Shown piece after piece: positions 51,885 through 60,683 of a stretch of DNA of 60,793 bases (the stretch's first letter is position 1; each line of letters starts with the position of its first letter). The notes under the pieces are model-generated. The model was not told the DNA's origin. It saw nothing but the letters and a program-made list of their open reading frames with translations, and did not search any database. Origin of the DNA: Caballeronia ptereochthonis (GTDB lineage Bacteria > Pseudomonadota > Gammaproteobacteria > Burkholderiales > Burkholderiaceae); NCBI RefSeq assembly GCF_001545075.1, contig NZ_FCOB02000044.1, positions 1-60,793 of the forward strand, given 5' to 3'. The position numbers were made by a program, and so were the translations under genes.

Positions 51885-52148
51885 GTGAGAAGGACCGCCG
51901 AAAACAAGCTGAAGGTGGTCGCAGTACGGGTCGATCCACAGTTCGAACAAAGGCTGCGACTATTGGCGGAAGTGACGGGACGCAAGCAGTCGTTCTTCCT
52001 TCAGCAGATGATCGAGAACGGCATCGGTGCGATGGAGGAAACCTGGCTGCCGCCGGAGATTCTCGAACAGGTTCGCAGCGGCACGCTGCCAACGCCCAGG
52101 GAGCGCGCCGCGACGGCCGATTTGTTCGGCGGCGAGCTCTCCGAATAA
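51885..52148 (+). CDS. Orphan ribbon-helix-helix protein (antitoxin/regulator-like)
   Basis: An 87-residue protein whose first 50 residues look like a ribbon-helix-helix: VVAVRVDPQFEQRLRLLAEV and RKQSFFLQQMIENGIGAMEE. Such domains are DNA-binding halves of antitoxins. The acidic tail (ATADLFGGELSE) could bind a toxin, but no toxin gene follows; 25 bp downstream is a chorismatase instead. GTG 51885 follows CAGGAGCACG. It may regulate the chorismatase, or be an orphaned antitoxin. Confidence 0.8.
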   Translation: MRRTAENKLKVVAVRVDPQFEQRLRLLAEVTGRKQSFFLQQMIENGIGAMEETWLPPEILEQVRSGTLPTPRERAATADLFGGELSE

Positions 52149-52173
52149 CGCAGATCTCGCACGGGAGAGGTGA

Positions 52174-53178
52174 GTGGCAGTGCGTTCATTGCAGCATGAG
52201 AGGATCGAGTCGCGCTTCGTCGGCGTCGGGCAGGACGAAGGAAGCGGCATTCTCGGCCGGATCGTCTTTGGCGTGACGAGCGCCGCGCCGCGTATCGAGA
52301 ACGGCGCGCCGACGCTGCATCTGAAGATGACCGACGAAGCGCGCGACAGCTTCGCCGAAGTCTGGAGCGTGTCCGGTGAAACGCGCTCGGGAACCGTGAA
52401 CGATCTCGTCTTCGCTCACAACGATGCCTATCTCTTCTGCGCGGGTTTCATCCCGGCTTCCGATCACTACACCGAAGCCGCGCGCAAAACCTATGCGGAT
52501 GCCTTCGCGCTGGTCAGGGAACTGAGCTTCCCGAAGATCTTCCGCATGTGGAACTTCATCCCGCACATCAACGGCGAGAATCCGCACGGACTCGAGGTCT
52601 ATCGGGACTTCTGCCGCGGGCGCGCCGTGGCATTCGAAGAGGATTACGCGAGCACGGCAGGCATGCCAGCGGCGACCGGCATCGGCACATGGGGCGAGGG
52701 CGTCGGCTTCTATTTTCTGGCGCGCCGCGAAGGCGTGGTGCGGCACATCGAAAACGCGCGCCAGACGCCGGCGTATCGCTATCCGCAGCGTTACGGTCCC
52801 AAGCCGCCCAGCTTCGCCAGGGCCACGCACATGCGCAATACGCTGTACGTGTCCGGCACGGCCAGCATCATCGGACACGAGACAGTGCACGAAGGCGATC
52901 TCGGGAAGCAGTGGGAGGTCGCGACCGGCAACATCGCTCATCTGGTGAGCGCGGAGAACCTCGCGGCGCAGGGCGTGACGGACGGCTACACGCTCCACGA
53001 TCTCGATCGGATCAAGGTCTATTACCGGCGGGAGGCGGACTTGCCATCGGTAATGAAGCTATCGCGGGCCGCGTTTCATCCGGATGCAGACATCCGCTTC
53101 CTGAAGGTCGATATCTGCCGCGCCGACTTGCTGGTCGAGATCGAGGGCATCGCGACGCATCGACACGGATCAGACTGA
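52174..53178 (+). CDS. Chorismatase, FkbO/Hyg5/XanB2-like
   Basis: A 334-residue RidA-like-fold chorismatase. The C-terminal half (YVSGTASIIGHETVHEGDLG) and RMWNFIPHINGENPHGLEVY are the family hallmarks. Members turn chorismate into 3- or 4-hydroxybenzoate or a dihydroxycyclohexadiene carboxylate; XanB2 makes both hydroxybenzoates, used for signalling, pigments and coenzyme Q. GTG 52174 follows GGGAGAGGTGA. Its last 9 bp overlap the convergent LysR gene. The product type cannot be read from these residues. Confidence 0.88.
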   Translation: MAVRSLQHERIESRFVGVGQDEGSGILGRIVFGVTSAAPRIENGAPTLHLKMTDEARDSFAEVWSVSGETRSGTVNDLVFAHNDAYLFCAGFIPASDHYTEAARKTYADAFALVRELSFPKIFRMWNFIPHINGENPHGLEVYRDFCRGRAVAFEEDYASTAGMPAATGIGTWGEGVGFYFLARREGVVRHIENARQTPAYRYPQRYGPKPPSFARATHMRNTLYVSGTASIIGHETVHEGDLGKQWEVATGNIAHLVSAENLAAQGVTDGYTLHDLDRIKVYYRREADLPSVMKLSRAAFHPDADIRFLKVDICRADLLVEIEGIATHRHGSD

Positions 53179-54039
53179 GGCCGACTGGCGCAGCGTCTTG
53201 ACCAGCAGGCTCTGCAGGCTATCCACCGCTTTCGAGCCGCGCGAGTCGCGACTTCGGTACACGGCGACTTCCATCGGTTCGAGCGGCCCCAATCCTTCTT
53301 CGCTGCCCAGGATCCGCAGGTGTTCGGGTGCGCTGCACTGAGTCAGCGCAGCCACCGCCAGCCCGCTCTCGACGGCCGCGATCTGCCCCGCCAGGCTCGA
53401 GCTGTTGTAGACCACCTTGTATCGACGCCCCTGCTGCGCCAGCGAATTGATCGCGCCGCGCCGGGCGAGGCTCGTGCTTTCGTAGACCGCGATCGGCATC
53501 GGGTCGCGTCGCCACGACTCGAACTGCGGGGAGCCCACCCAGACCATCGGCTCATGAAACAGCAGCGTGCCGCGCCGCGAGTGATCGCGCGAGACGAGCG
53601 CGAGATCGAGATCGCCGCTCGCCACGCGCGGAATGAGTGAGGTCGACTGCTCGCAGATCAGTTCGATTTCGACGCCGCTGTGTCTGGGCGCGAAGCGTTT
53701 GAGCACCGGTGTCAGGTATTTCGCCGCGTAGTCGTCAGGCACGCCGAGCCGCACGCGTCCCGTGAGTTGCTCGCCTCGCAGCGCGACCTGCGCTTCGGCA
53801 TGCAGGTCGAGGATGCGGCGCGCATAGCCGAGGAGCGTCTGCCCGTCGAGGGTCAATTCGAGCGTACGCGAGCCCCGCTCGATGAGCCGCAAGCCGAGCG
53901 CGCTTTCCAGCTTCTTGAGTTGCATGCTCACCGCCGACTGCGAGCGATGAACTTCCCCGGCCGCGCTCGATAGCGAGCCCGCATCGACCACGGCGACGAA
54001 GCACTTGAGCCAGTCCGTTTGCAGATCGCGCTGATTCAT
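53170..54039 (-). CDS. LysR-family transcriptional regulator
   Basis: A 289-residue LysR protein with HTH LQTDWLKCFVAVVDAGSLSS and VHRSQSAVSMQLKKLESALG. The effector domain follows (GRVRLGVPDDYAAKYLTP). Divergent from the EamA exporter at 54124 with an 84-bp gap, a classic regulator-exporter pair. Convergent with the chorismatase gene, overlapping by 9 bp. Confidence 0.93.
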   Translation of the reverse strand: MNQRDLQTDWLKCFVAVVDAGSLSSAAGEVHRSQSAVSMQLKKLESALGLRLIERGSRTLELTLDGQTLLGYARRILDLHAEAQVALRGEQLTGRVRLGVPDDYAAKYLTPVLKRFAPRHSGVEIELICEQSTSLIPRVASGDLDLALVSRDHSRRGTLLFHEPMVWVGSPQFESWRRDPMPIAVYESTSLARRGAINSLAQQGRRYKVVYNSSSLAGQIAAVESGLAVAALTQCSAPEHLRILGSEEGLGPLEPMEVAVYRSRDSRGSKAVDSLQSLLVKTLRQSASV

Positions 54040-54123
54040 CGTTTCCGCCGCTTTCGATTTTCGAATGGATGATCACTGAATTATGCGCTTTTCGTCCTGG
54101 CGGTTGCGGGACAAACTGCCCGC

Positions 54124-55047
54124 ATGAATACGGACCAGCACATTCACGACGGCGCATCCGGTTGCGCGCAGGGCATACGCGGCCATACATCCGGTGCATT
54201 GTCATTCGTTCTCGGCTGCGCGCTGCTCGGCACCATCGGCGTGTTCGTGTACGAGGCTCACGCCGATCCGCTGACGGCGACGTGGTTTCGCTGCACATTC
54301 GGTTTGCTCGGCCTGACGCTGTGGGTGATGCTTCGTCGACAGACGCGCCATCTGCGCCTGACCCGGGCCACCGCGCCGTGGGTGCTGTGCGCCGGCGCGT
54401 TGATGGTGCTGAGCTGGGGCTTGTTCTTCAGCGCAATCGAGCGGACGTCGGCCGGCGTGGCGATCGTGCTCTTTCACGTTCAGCCGATGTGGGTGCTCCT
54501 GCTCGGAGCGCTATGGCTGAAAGAGCCCATCGGCAGGCGGCGCATCGCCTCGGTGTCGGCCGCCATGCTCGGATTGGTGCTCGCGACCGGAATGGCCGAG
54601 CGCACGGCAAGCGGCACGCTTGTGCCGGGTTATTGGCGCGGCGTCGTCCTGTGTCTCGTGGGCGCGTTCTGCATGGCGTGCGTCACGATCATCGCGAAGC
54701 GCCTGCGTGATGTCCCCGCCGGCATTCTCGCCTGGTGGCAATGCGCAATCGGCACGCTGACGCTGTGGATCTGGCCGGTGCAACGGGGCTGGCCTGCCTG
54801 GGGCATGTCATGGTTGTGGCTGGCGGGGCTCGGCGCGATACACACGGGCATTGCCTACACGCTGATATACGGCGGTATGGCGCGCCTGAATACCGGCCGC
54901 ATCGCGGTGTTCCAGTTCGTCTATCCGGCGGTGGCGATCGTCGTCGACTGGCTGTTCTTCGATCAGCGCCTGAGCGGCATGCAGTCGTCGGGGATCATGC
55001 TGATGTCGGTCGCGATCGGGTTTGCCGAACGCGCGCCTCGCCGGTAA
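54124..55047 (+). CDS. EamA/DMT-family transporter
   Basis: A 307-residue, ten-TM exporter. After a 20-residue polar start come SGALSFVLGCALLGTIGVFV and AVAIVVDWLFFDQRLSG, the EamA repeats. ATG 54124. Expression is probably under the divergent LysR gene. Substrate unknown. Confidence 0.92.
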   Translation: MNTDQHIHDGASGCAQGIRGHTSGALSFVLGCALLGTIGVFVYEAHADPLTATWFRCTFGLLGLTLWVMLRRQTRHLRLTRATAPWVLCAGALMVLSWGLFFSAIERTSAGVAIVLFHVQPMWVLLLGALWLKEPIGRRRIASVSAAMLGLVLATGMAERTASGTLVPGYWRGVVLCLVGAFCMACVTIIAKRLRDVPAGILAWWQCAIGTLTLWIWPVQRGWPAWGMSWLWLAGLGAIHTGIAYTLIYGGMARLNTGRIAVFQFVYPAVAIVVDWLFFDQRLSGMQSSGIMLMSVAIGFAERAPRR

Positions 55048-55060
55048 GGGCAATGCCCGA

Positions 55061-55987
55061 TCAGCCCGTGCCCGCCGGAAGCTGCCTGCGTCCCGCCTTG
55101 TGCGCCCGGTCGAGCATGAAGTCGATGAACGCCAGCGTCGCACGGGTGTGATGCCGATTCGGCATGTAGACCATGTACATGTGCGTGCCGAAGATGCTGA
55201 GCCGCCATTGATCGAGCGCCGTCACGACATCGCCGCGGCGCATGTCTTCCATCACGACGTAATCCGGCACGATCCCCACGCCGAGTCCCGCGAGAATCGC
55301 GTCGCGCAGGAACGTGAAGTTCTCCGAGATCAGGCTCGGCTCGAGCAGCACTTCGTGACGCTCGTCGTCGAGATAAGCGGCCACGCGCGTCTGCTTCCCC
55401 ACGACGGTCGCCGTGATGACCGGCACGACCCGAAGCTCGTCGAGCTGCGTCGGCATGCCGTGCTCTTCGGCATATGCGGACGATGCGCACGCGACATAGC
55501 GCACCGGTCCCATGTCGCGCGCGACGAGACTCGGAGGCGGCTCCGGCATCACGCGCACGGCGATGTCGACTTCGTCGCGCAGCAGGTCTTCGACGCGATT
55601 CTCGAACATCACATCCAGCACGATGTCCGGATACTCCCGCTTGAACGCGATGAGCCATTCCGACATCACGAGCTGCCCATAACCGCTCGGCACCGAGAGC
55701 CGCACGCGCCCCTGCAGCCGCTGGCCGAGGGTGGACACCGATTCCTGCGCCGCGAGCAGCGCGTTCTGGATCGAGCGGCCGTGTTCGTACAGCTTCAACC
55801 CGATTTCCGTCGGCTCGACGCGGCGCGTGGTGCGCCGCACGAGCTGCAAGCCGACCGACTTCTCCAGCTGATTCAGGTGATAGCTCACGTTCGCGCGGCT
55901 CATCTTGAGCCGCCGCGCCGCCTCGCTCAGATTGCCCGCATCGAGGATTTCGACCAGCAGGGTGAGTTCGTTGACGTCCACGGCCAA
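55061..55987 (-). CDS. LysR-family transcriptional regulator
   Basis: A 308-residue LysR protein of the large PecT/DmlR-type group: HTH ELTLLVEILDAGNLSEAARR and LKMSRANVSYHLNQLEKSVG, then GRVRLSVPSGYGQLVMSE. Divergent from the beta-oxidation operon at 56125. The gap holds four TGTCAA half-sites, strong candidates for its operator. It likely senses the acid or CoA ester degraded there. Confidence 0.93.
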   Translation of the reverse strand: MAVDVNELTLLVEILDAGNLSEAARRLKMSRANVSYHLNQLEKSVGLQLVRRTTRRVEPTEIGLKLYEHGRSIQNALLAAQESVSTLGQRLQGRVRLSVPSGYGQLVMSEWLIAFKREYPDIVLDVMFENRVEDLLRDEVDIAVRVMPEPPPSLVARDMGPVRYVACASSAYAEEHGMPTQLDELRVVPVITATVVGKQTRVAAYLDDERHEVLLEPSLISENFTFLRDAILAGLGVGIVPDYVVMEDMRRGDVVTALDQWRLSIFGTHMYMVYMPNRHHTRATLAFIDFMLDRAHKAGRRQLPAGTG

Positions 55988-56006
55988 GTTGGCGCAATAG
56001 CGCGAT

Positions 56007-56053
56007 TGTCAAAAGTGATTTGACAGTCTGTCAATTGCCGCTGTAATTGTCAA
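56007..56053. promoter_or_regulatory. Cluster of TGTCAA half-sites before the beta-oxidation operon
   Basis: TGTCAA at 56007-56012 pairs with TTGACA at 56020-56025 across seven bases, a LysR-type dyad; further TGTCAA copies lie at 56029-56034 and 56048-56053. The dyad starts 20 bp from the LysR gene start. Binding is inferred. Confidence 0.6.
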
Positions 56054-56124
56054 GGAAGCTTGTCCCCCTGAGAATGCACTCACGCCATTGCGAACATTCA
56101 CATTCAAGACTGGAGACTGCATTC

Positions 56125-58251
56125 ATGACGCCGTTGAGCGCGCCCGACTCCGCCACCGTCGAACATCAGTTGCGCGGAAGCGTCCTCGTCGTGACGATCG
56201 ATCACGCGCCTGTCAACGCGCTCAACGCCGCGGTGCGGCGCGGTCTCATCGACGCAGTCACGGCCGCCGACGCCAACGCGTCGGTGCGCGCGGTGCTGAT
56301 CGTGGGCGCGGGGCGCAACTTCATCGCGGGCGCGGATATCCGCGAATTCGGCAAGCCCGCCGTGCCGCCCTCGTTGCCCGAGGTGTGCAACCGCATCGAG
56401 GCTTGCAGCAAGCCCGTCATTGCGGCGATTCACGGCGCGGCGCTCGGCGGCGGGCTCGAAGTCGCGCTGGCTTCGCACTACCGCATCGCGTTCGAAGGCG
56501 CGAAGCTCGGTCTGCCGGAAGTGCAGCTGGGGCTTTTGCCCGGAGCGGGCGGTACGCAGCGCGCTTCGCGTCTCATCGGCGCGGAAGCCGCGTTGTCGCT
56601 GATGCTGAGCGGACGTCATGTGGGTGCGCAGGAAGCGCTGCGCCTCGGTCTCGTCGATCGCGTGGGACAAAGCGATGACGTGCTCACCGAAGGCCTTGCG
56701 TATGCGCACGAACTGATCGCCACGCAGGCCGCGCCGCGCCGCACGCGGAATGCGCGCGGTCCCGCCGACCGGCAAGCGAGCGCGGACGCGATCGCAGCCG
56801 CGCGCGCCGAGACGCAGAAGAAGTCGCGCGGACTGCTCTCGCCGATGAAGATCGTCGACTGCGTGGAAGCCGCGCTGAACCTGCCGTTCGACGAGGGCCT
56901 GCAATTCGAGCGCAAGCAGTTTCTCGAATGCCGCGAGAGTCCGCAGCGCGCGGGGCTCGTGCATGCGTTCTTCGCCGAGCGCGAGGCGCAGAAGTCGCCG
57001 GAAACGCGCGACGCCCGGGCGCGCCCCGTTCGCTGCGTCGGCGTCGTCGGCGGCGGGACGATGGGCGCGGGCATCGCCGTCGCGCTGCTCGACGCCGGCC
57101 TGTCCGTCACGATGATCGAACGCGACGACGAGACGCTCGAGCGGGGCCGCGCGCATGTCGAGAAAGTGTACGACGGGCTGATCGCGAAAGGCCGTCTGCA
57201 GCAGGAGGCGAAAGCGCGTGCGTTCGAGCGCTTCAACGGCGCTACGTCATACGATGCGCTCGCCGATGCCGACATCGTGATCGAAGCCGTGTTCGAGGAC
57301 ATGGCCGTCAAGAAAGCCGTGTTCGCGGAACTCGATCGCGTGTGCAGGCAGGGCGCCGTGCTCGCGACCAACACGTCCTATCTCGACATCGACGAAATCG
57401 CGGCGAGCATCTCGCGTCCGCAGGACGTGCTGGGCCTGCACTTCTTCTCGCCCGCGAACATCATGAAGCTGCTCGAAATCGTGGTGCCCGCGCGCGTGAG
57501 CGACGATGTCGTCGCGACCGGGTTCGAACTCGCGAAGAAGCTGCGCAAGGTGGCGGTGCGCGCCGGTGTGTGCGACGGCTTCATCGGCAATCGCATGCTG
57601 GCCGTTTATCGGGCTGCCGCGGACCATCTGATGGAAGACGGCGCATCGCCTTATCAGATCGACCGCGCGGTGCGCGAATTCGGCTTTCCGATGGGACCGT
57701 ATCAGGTCATCGATCTCGCGGGCGGTGATATCGGCTGGGCCGCCAGAAAGCGCCGGGCCGCGACGCGCGACCCCAACGCCCGCTATGTGCGCATCGGGGA
57801 TCAGCTGTGCGAGCGAGGCTGGTTCGGCCAGAAGACCGGGCGCGGCTTTTACCGTTACGACGACGGCGCGCGCATCGGCAAGCCCGATCCCGAGGTCGAG
57901 TCGATCATCGACGCCGAGCGCGAGCGTGCGGGCATCTCGCCGCGCGCGTTCGACGACGGGCAGATCGTGCGCCGCTACCTGGCCGCGATGATCAACGAAG
58001 GCGCGAACATCGTGCATGAAGGCATCGCCTTGCGTCCGCTCGACGTGGACGCGGTGCTGATGCATGGCTTCGGTTTTCCGCGCTATCGCGGTGGTCCGAT
58101 GCACTACGCGGACAGCGTCGGCCTCGACACCGTGCTCGCCGATATCCGCGAGTTCGCGAAGGAAGATCCGCTCTTCTGGCGCGCTTCTCCGTTGCTCGTG
58201 GATCTCGTCGCGCGCGGCAAGCCCTTCGCGAGCCTGAACCAGCCGGCTTGA
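56125..58251 (+). CDS. Bifunctional enoyl-CoA hydratase / 3-hydroxyacyl-CoA dehydrogenase (FadJ-like)
   Basis: A 708-residue multifunctional enzyme. Residues 1-190 are a crotonase: the oxyanion hole in NFIAGADIREF and AALGGGLEVALASHYRIA, the catalytic Glu in LPEVQLGLLPGAGGTQR. From about 305 a Rossmann domain (VGVVGGGTMGAGIAVALLDA) with HFFSPANIMKLLEIVVP begins the dehydrogenase, followed by two C-terminal repeats. ATG 56125 follows CTGGAGACTG. It carries out two steps of beta-oxidation after the acyl-CoA dehydrogenases encoded next. Confidence 0.95.
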   Translation: MTPLSAPDSATVEHQLRGSVLVVTIDHAPVNALNAAVRRGLIDAVTAADANASVRAVLIVGAGRNFIAGADIREFGKPAVPPSLPEVCNRIEACSKPVIAAIHGAALGGGLEVALASHYRIAFEGAKLGLPEVQLGLLPGAGGTQRASRLIGAEAALSLMLSGRHVGAQEALRLGLVDRVGQSDDVLTEGLAYAHELIATQAAPRRTRNARGPADRQASADAIAAARAETQKKSRGLLSPMKIVDCVEAALNLPFDEGLQFERKQFLECRESPQRAGLVHAFFAEREAQKSPETRDARARPVRCVGVVGGGTMGAGIAVALLDAGLSVTMIERDDETLERGRAHVEKVYDGLIAKGRLQQEAKARAFERFNGATSYDALADADIVIEAVFEDMAVKKAVFAELDRVCRQGAVLATNTSYLDIDEIAASISRPQDVLGLHFFSPANIMKLLEIVVPARVSDDVVATGFELAKKLRKVAVRAGVCDGFIGNRMLAVYRAAADHLMEDGASPYQIDRAVREFGFPMGPYQVIDLAGGDIGWAARKRRAATRDPNARYVRIGDQLCERGWFGQKTGRGFYRYDDGARIGKPDPEVESIIDAERERAGISPRAFDDGQIVRRYLAAMINEGANIVHEGIALRPLDVDAVLMHGFGFPRYRGGPMHYADSVGLDTVLADIREFAKEDPLFWRASPLLVDLVARGKPFASLNQPA

Positions 58252-58289
58252 GTTCGGCCCTTCTTCAATCTTCAGATGGAACAGCAGTC

Positions 58290-59498
58290 ATGGATCTGAA
58301 ATTCACCGCAGAGGAAGAAGCGTTTCGCGCCGAAGTGCTCGACTTCCTGCGCACGTCGTTGCCGGAGCGCATCGCGCAAAAGGTGCGCACGGTTAAGCAC
58401 CTGACGCGCGACGACATGGTGCAATGGCACGGCATTCTCAACGCGAGGGGATGGCTCGCGAATCACTGGCCGAAGGCGTACGGCGGCCCCGGCTGGAATG
58501 CGGTGCAGAAATTCATCTTCGAGAACGAATGCGCGATTGCGGGCGCGCCGCGCATCGTGCCGTTCGGCGTGAACATGCTCGGGCCGGTGCTGATCAAGTA
58601 CGGCAGCGAGGCGCAGAAGCGTTACTGGCTGCCGCGCATTCTCGATGGTTCCGACTGGTGGTGTCAGGGCTACTCGGAGCCGGGCGCGGGTTCCGATCTC
58701 GCATCCGTGCGGACCACGGCCGTGCGAACGACCGAGAACGGCAAGGAGTATTACGTCGTCAACGGGCAGAAGACGTGGACCACGCTCGGCCATTACGCCA
58801 ACATGATCTTCTGCCTCGTGCGCACGGCGCAGGATGTGCGCAAGCAAGAGGGCATCAGCTTCCTTCTGGTCGACATGAAGACGCCCGGCGTCGAAGTGCG
58901 CCCGATCATCACGCTCGACGGCGAGCACGAGGTCAACGAAGTGTTCTTCACCGACGTGCGCGTGCCGGTTGACAACCTCGTCGGCGAGGAGAACAAGGGC
59001 TGGACTTATGCCAAGTATCTGCTGACCTACGAGCGGACGAACATCGCGGGCGTGGGCTTCTCGGTCGCGGCGCTGCGGCGGCTGAAAGCGGCGGCGGCCA
59101 AGGTGCGGCGCAACGGCCGCGCGCTCATCGACGATCCCCTGTTCGCCGCGCGGCTCGCGCGTGTCGAGATCGATCTCGAGAACATGAAGACGACTAACCT
59201 GCGCGTGCTCGCGGCTGTGGCCGGCGGCGGCGCGCCGGGTGCCGAGAGTTCGATGCTGAAGATTCGCGGCACGGAGATTCGCCAGGAAATCTCGTCGCTG
59301 ATGCGTCGCGCGATGGGATCGTACGCGCAGCCGTTCATCGAGGAAGCGCTGGAAGACGGCTGCGAAGGCGAGCTGGTGGGGCCAGGCGAAGCGTCGAGCG
59401 CCGCCGCACAGTACTTCAACAACCGCAAGCTGTCGATCTTTGGCGGCTCCAACGAGATTCAGAAGAACATCATCTCGAAGATGATTCTCGGGCTCTGA
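58290..59498 (+). CDS. pimC: Acyl-CoA dehydrogenase, PimC-like large subunit
   Basis: A 402-residue acyl-CoA dehydrogenase resembling the large subunit of pimeloyl-CoA dehydrogenase. The substrate loop is YSEPGAGSDLASV. The usual late catalytic Glu (YEGT) is Gly here (FGGSNEIQ); the likely base is E248 in TYERTNIAG, as in isovaleryl- and long-chain types. The pair with the following 379-residue relative, 12 bp on, suggests an alpha2beta2 complex. ATG 58290; an upstream TTG/GTG is not needed. Confidence 0.9.
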   Translation: MDLKFTAEEEAFRAEVLDFLRTSLPERIAQKVRTVKHLTRDDMVQWHGILNARGWLANHWPKAYGGPGWNAVQKFIFENECAIAGAPRIVPFGVNMLGPVLIKYGSEAQKRYWLPRILDGSDWWCQGYSEPGAGSDLASVRTTAVRTTENGKEYYVVNGQKTWTTLGHYANMIFCLVRTAQDVRKQEGISFLLVDMKTPGVEVRPIITLDGEHEVNEVFFTDVRVPVDNLVGEENKGWTYAKYLLTYERTNIAGVGFSVAALRRLKAAAAKVRRNGRALIDDPLFAARLARVEIDLENMKTTNLRVLAAVAGGGAPGAESSMLKIRGTEIRQEISSLMRRAMGSYAQPFIEEALEDGCEGELVGPGEASSAAAQYFNNRKLSIFGGSNEIQKNIISKMILGL

Positions 59499-59510
59499 AG
59501 GATTCGCACC

Positions 59511-60650
59511 ATGAATTTCCAGCACACAGAAGACCGCCGGATGCTTGCGGATTCGCTCAACCGGTTCATGGCGGAGCAGTATGGCTTCGACGTACGCGAC
59601 AGGATCGCGCGCTCGGAGGAAGGCTACAGCCGCGACATGTGGCGGCGCTTTTGCGAGCTCGGCATCGTCGGAGCGTTCTTCGATGAATCCGCAGGCGGCT
59701 TCGGAGGCGATGGATTCGATATCGCCGTCGTGTTCGAGGCGCTCGGCCGCGGGCTCGTCGTGGAGCCGTTTCTCGATGCGCTGATCGTCGGACGCGCGCT
59801 CGCTTACGCAGGCAATGACAGGCAGCGCGAGATCGTCGCGAAGATGATCGACGGCGCGGCGATCGCGGCCTTCGCGCATGATGAACCCGGCTCGCACTAC
59901 GAGCTTGCGCGCGTCACCGCGCGTGCAGCGCGGCGCGGCGACGGCTGGGTGCTGAATGGCGCGAAAGGCGTCGTGCGGCAGGGCGAGCATGCGGATGTCC
60001 TGCTCGTTTCCGCGCGCACGTCGAGCGGCGAGCACGATCAGGCGGGTATCTCGCTCTTCGTGGTGCCGCGCGAGGCAAAAGGCGTGCACGTGCGCGGCTA
60101 TCGCATGATCGATGGCGGACGAGCGGCGGAGGTGTTGCTCGAGGACGTCACGCTCGATGCCGATACGCTCGTCGGCGATGAAGGCGCGGGGTTCGGGACG
60201 CTCGAGCAGGCGGTCGGTTACGGGCTCGTCGCGCTCGCGTCGGAGGCCGTCGGCGCAATGGACGTCGCCAAAGAACACACGCTCGAATATCTGCGCACGC
60301 GAAAGCAGTTCGGCGTGCCCATCGGAACATTTCAGGCGCTGCAGCATCGCATGGCCGATGTGCTGCTCGAAATCGAGCAGGCGCGCTCGGCGGCGATCAA
60401 TGCGGCCGCGGCGGTCGGTGGAGCGGGCGTCGAACGCGAGCGCGCGTTGTCGGCGGCGAAGTATTCGATCGGGCGCATAGGGGCGCGTGTCGCGGAAGAG
60501 TCGATTCAGCTGCACGGCGGGATCGGCATGACATGGGAACTGGCGCTCTCGCATTACGCGAAGCGCCTCGTGATGATCGACCATCAACTGGGCGACGAAG
60601 ATCATCATCTCGCCAGATACATCGAACTGGGGCGCGCTCCAGCTGCCTGA
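59511..60650 (+). CDS. pimD: Acyl-CoA dehydrogenase, PimD-like small subunit
   Basis: A 379-residue partner of the preceding dehydrogenase. The fold is intact (ELGIVGAFFDESAGGFGGDG, FAHDEPGSHYEL, then IQLHGGIGMTWELALSHY), but the substrate loop lacks the usual TEPxAGSD and the late Glu is absent, as in non-catalytic or FAD-sharing subunits of heterotetrameric acyl-CoA dehydrogenases. ATG 59511 lies 12 bp after the large subunit. Followed by etfB, the electron acceptor. Confidence 0.88.
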   Translation: MNFQHTEDRRMLADSLNRFMAEQYGFDVRDRIARSEEGYSRDMWRRFCELGIVGAFFDESAGGFGGDGFDIAVVFEALGRGLVVEPFLDALIVGRALAYAGNDRQREIVAKMIDGAAIAAFAHDEPGSHYELARVTARAARRGDGWVLNGAKGVVRQGEHADVLLVSARTSSGEHDQAGISLFVVPREAKGVHVRGYRMIDGGRAAEVLLEDVTLDADTLVGDEGAGFGTLEQAVGYGLVALASEAVGAMDVAKEHTLEYLRTRKQFGVPIGTFQALQHRMADVLLEIEQARSAAINAAAAVGGAGVERERALSAAKYSIGRIGARVAEESIQLHGGIGMTWELALSHYAKRLVMIDHQLGDEDHHLARYIELGRAPAA

Positions 60651-60683
60651 GCGCGTGTCACGCAAGTCAACCGGGAACCGGAT

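Noticed and set aside
58272..60665. A 797-codon open frame on the minus strand
   Set aside because: Antisense to both acyl-CoA dehydrogenase genes; no motif, no ribosome-binding site.
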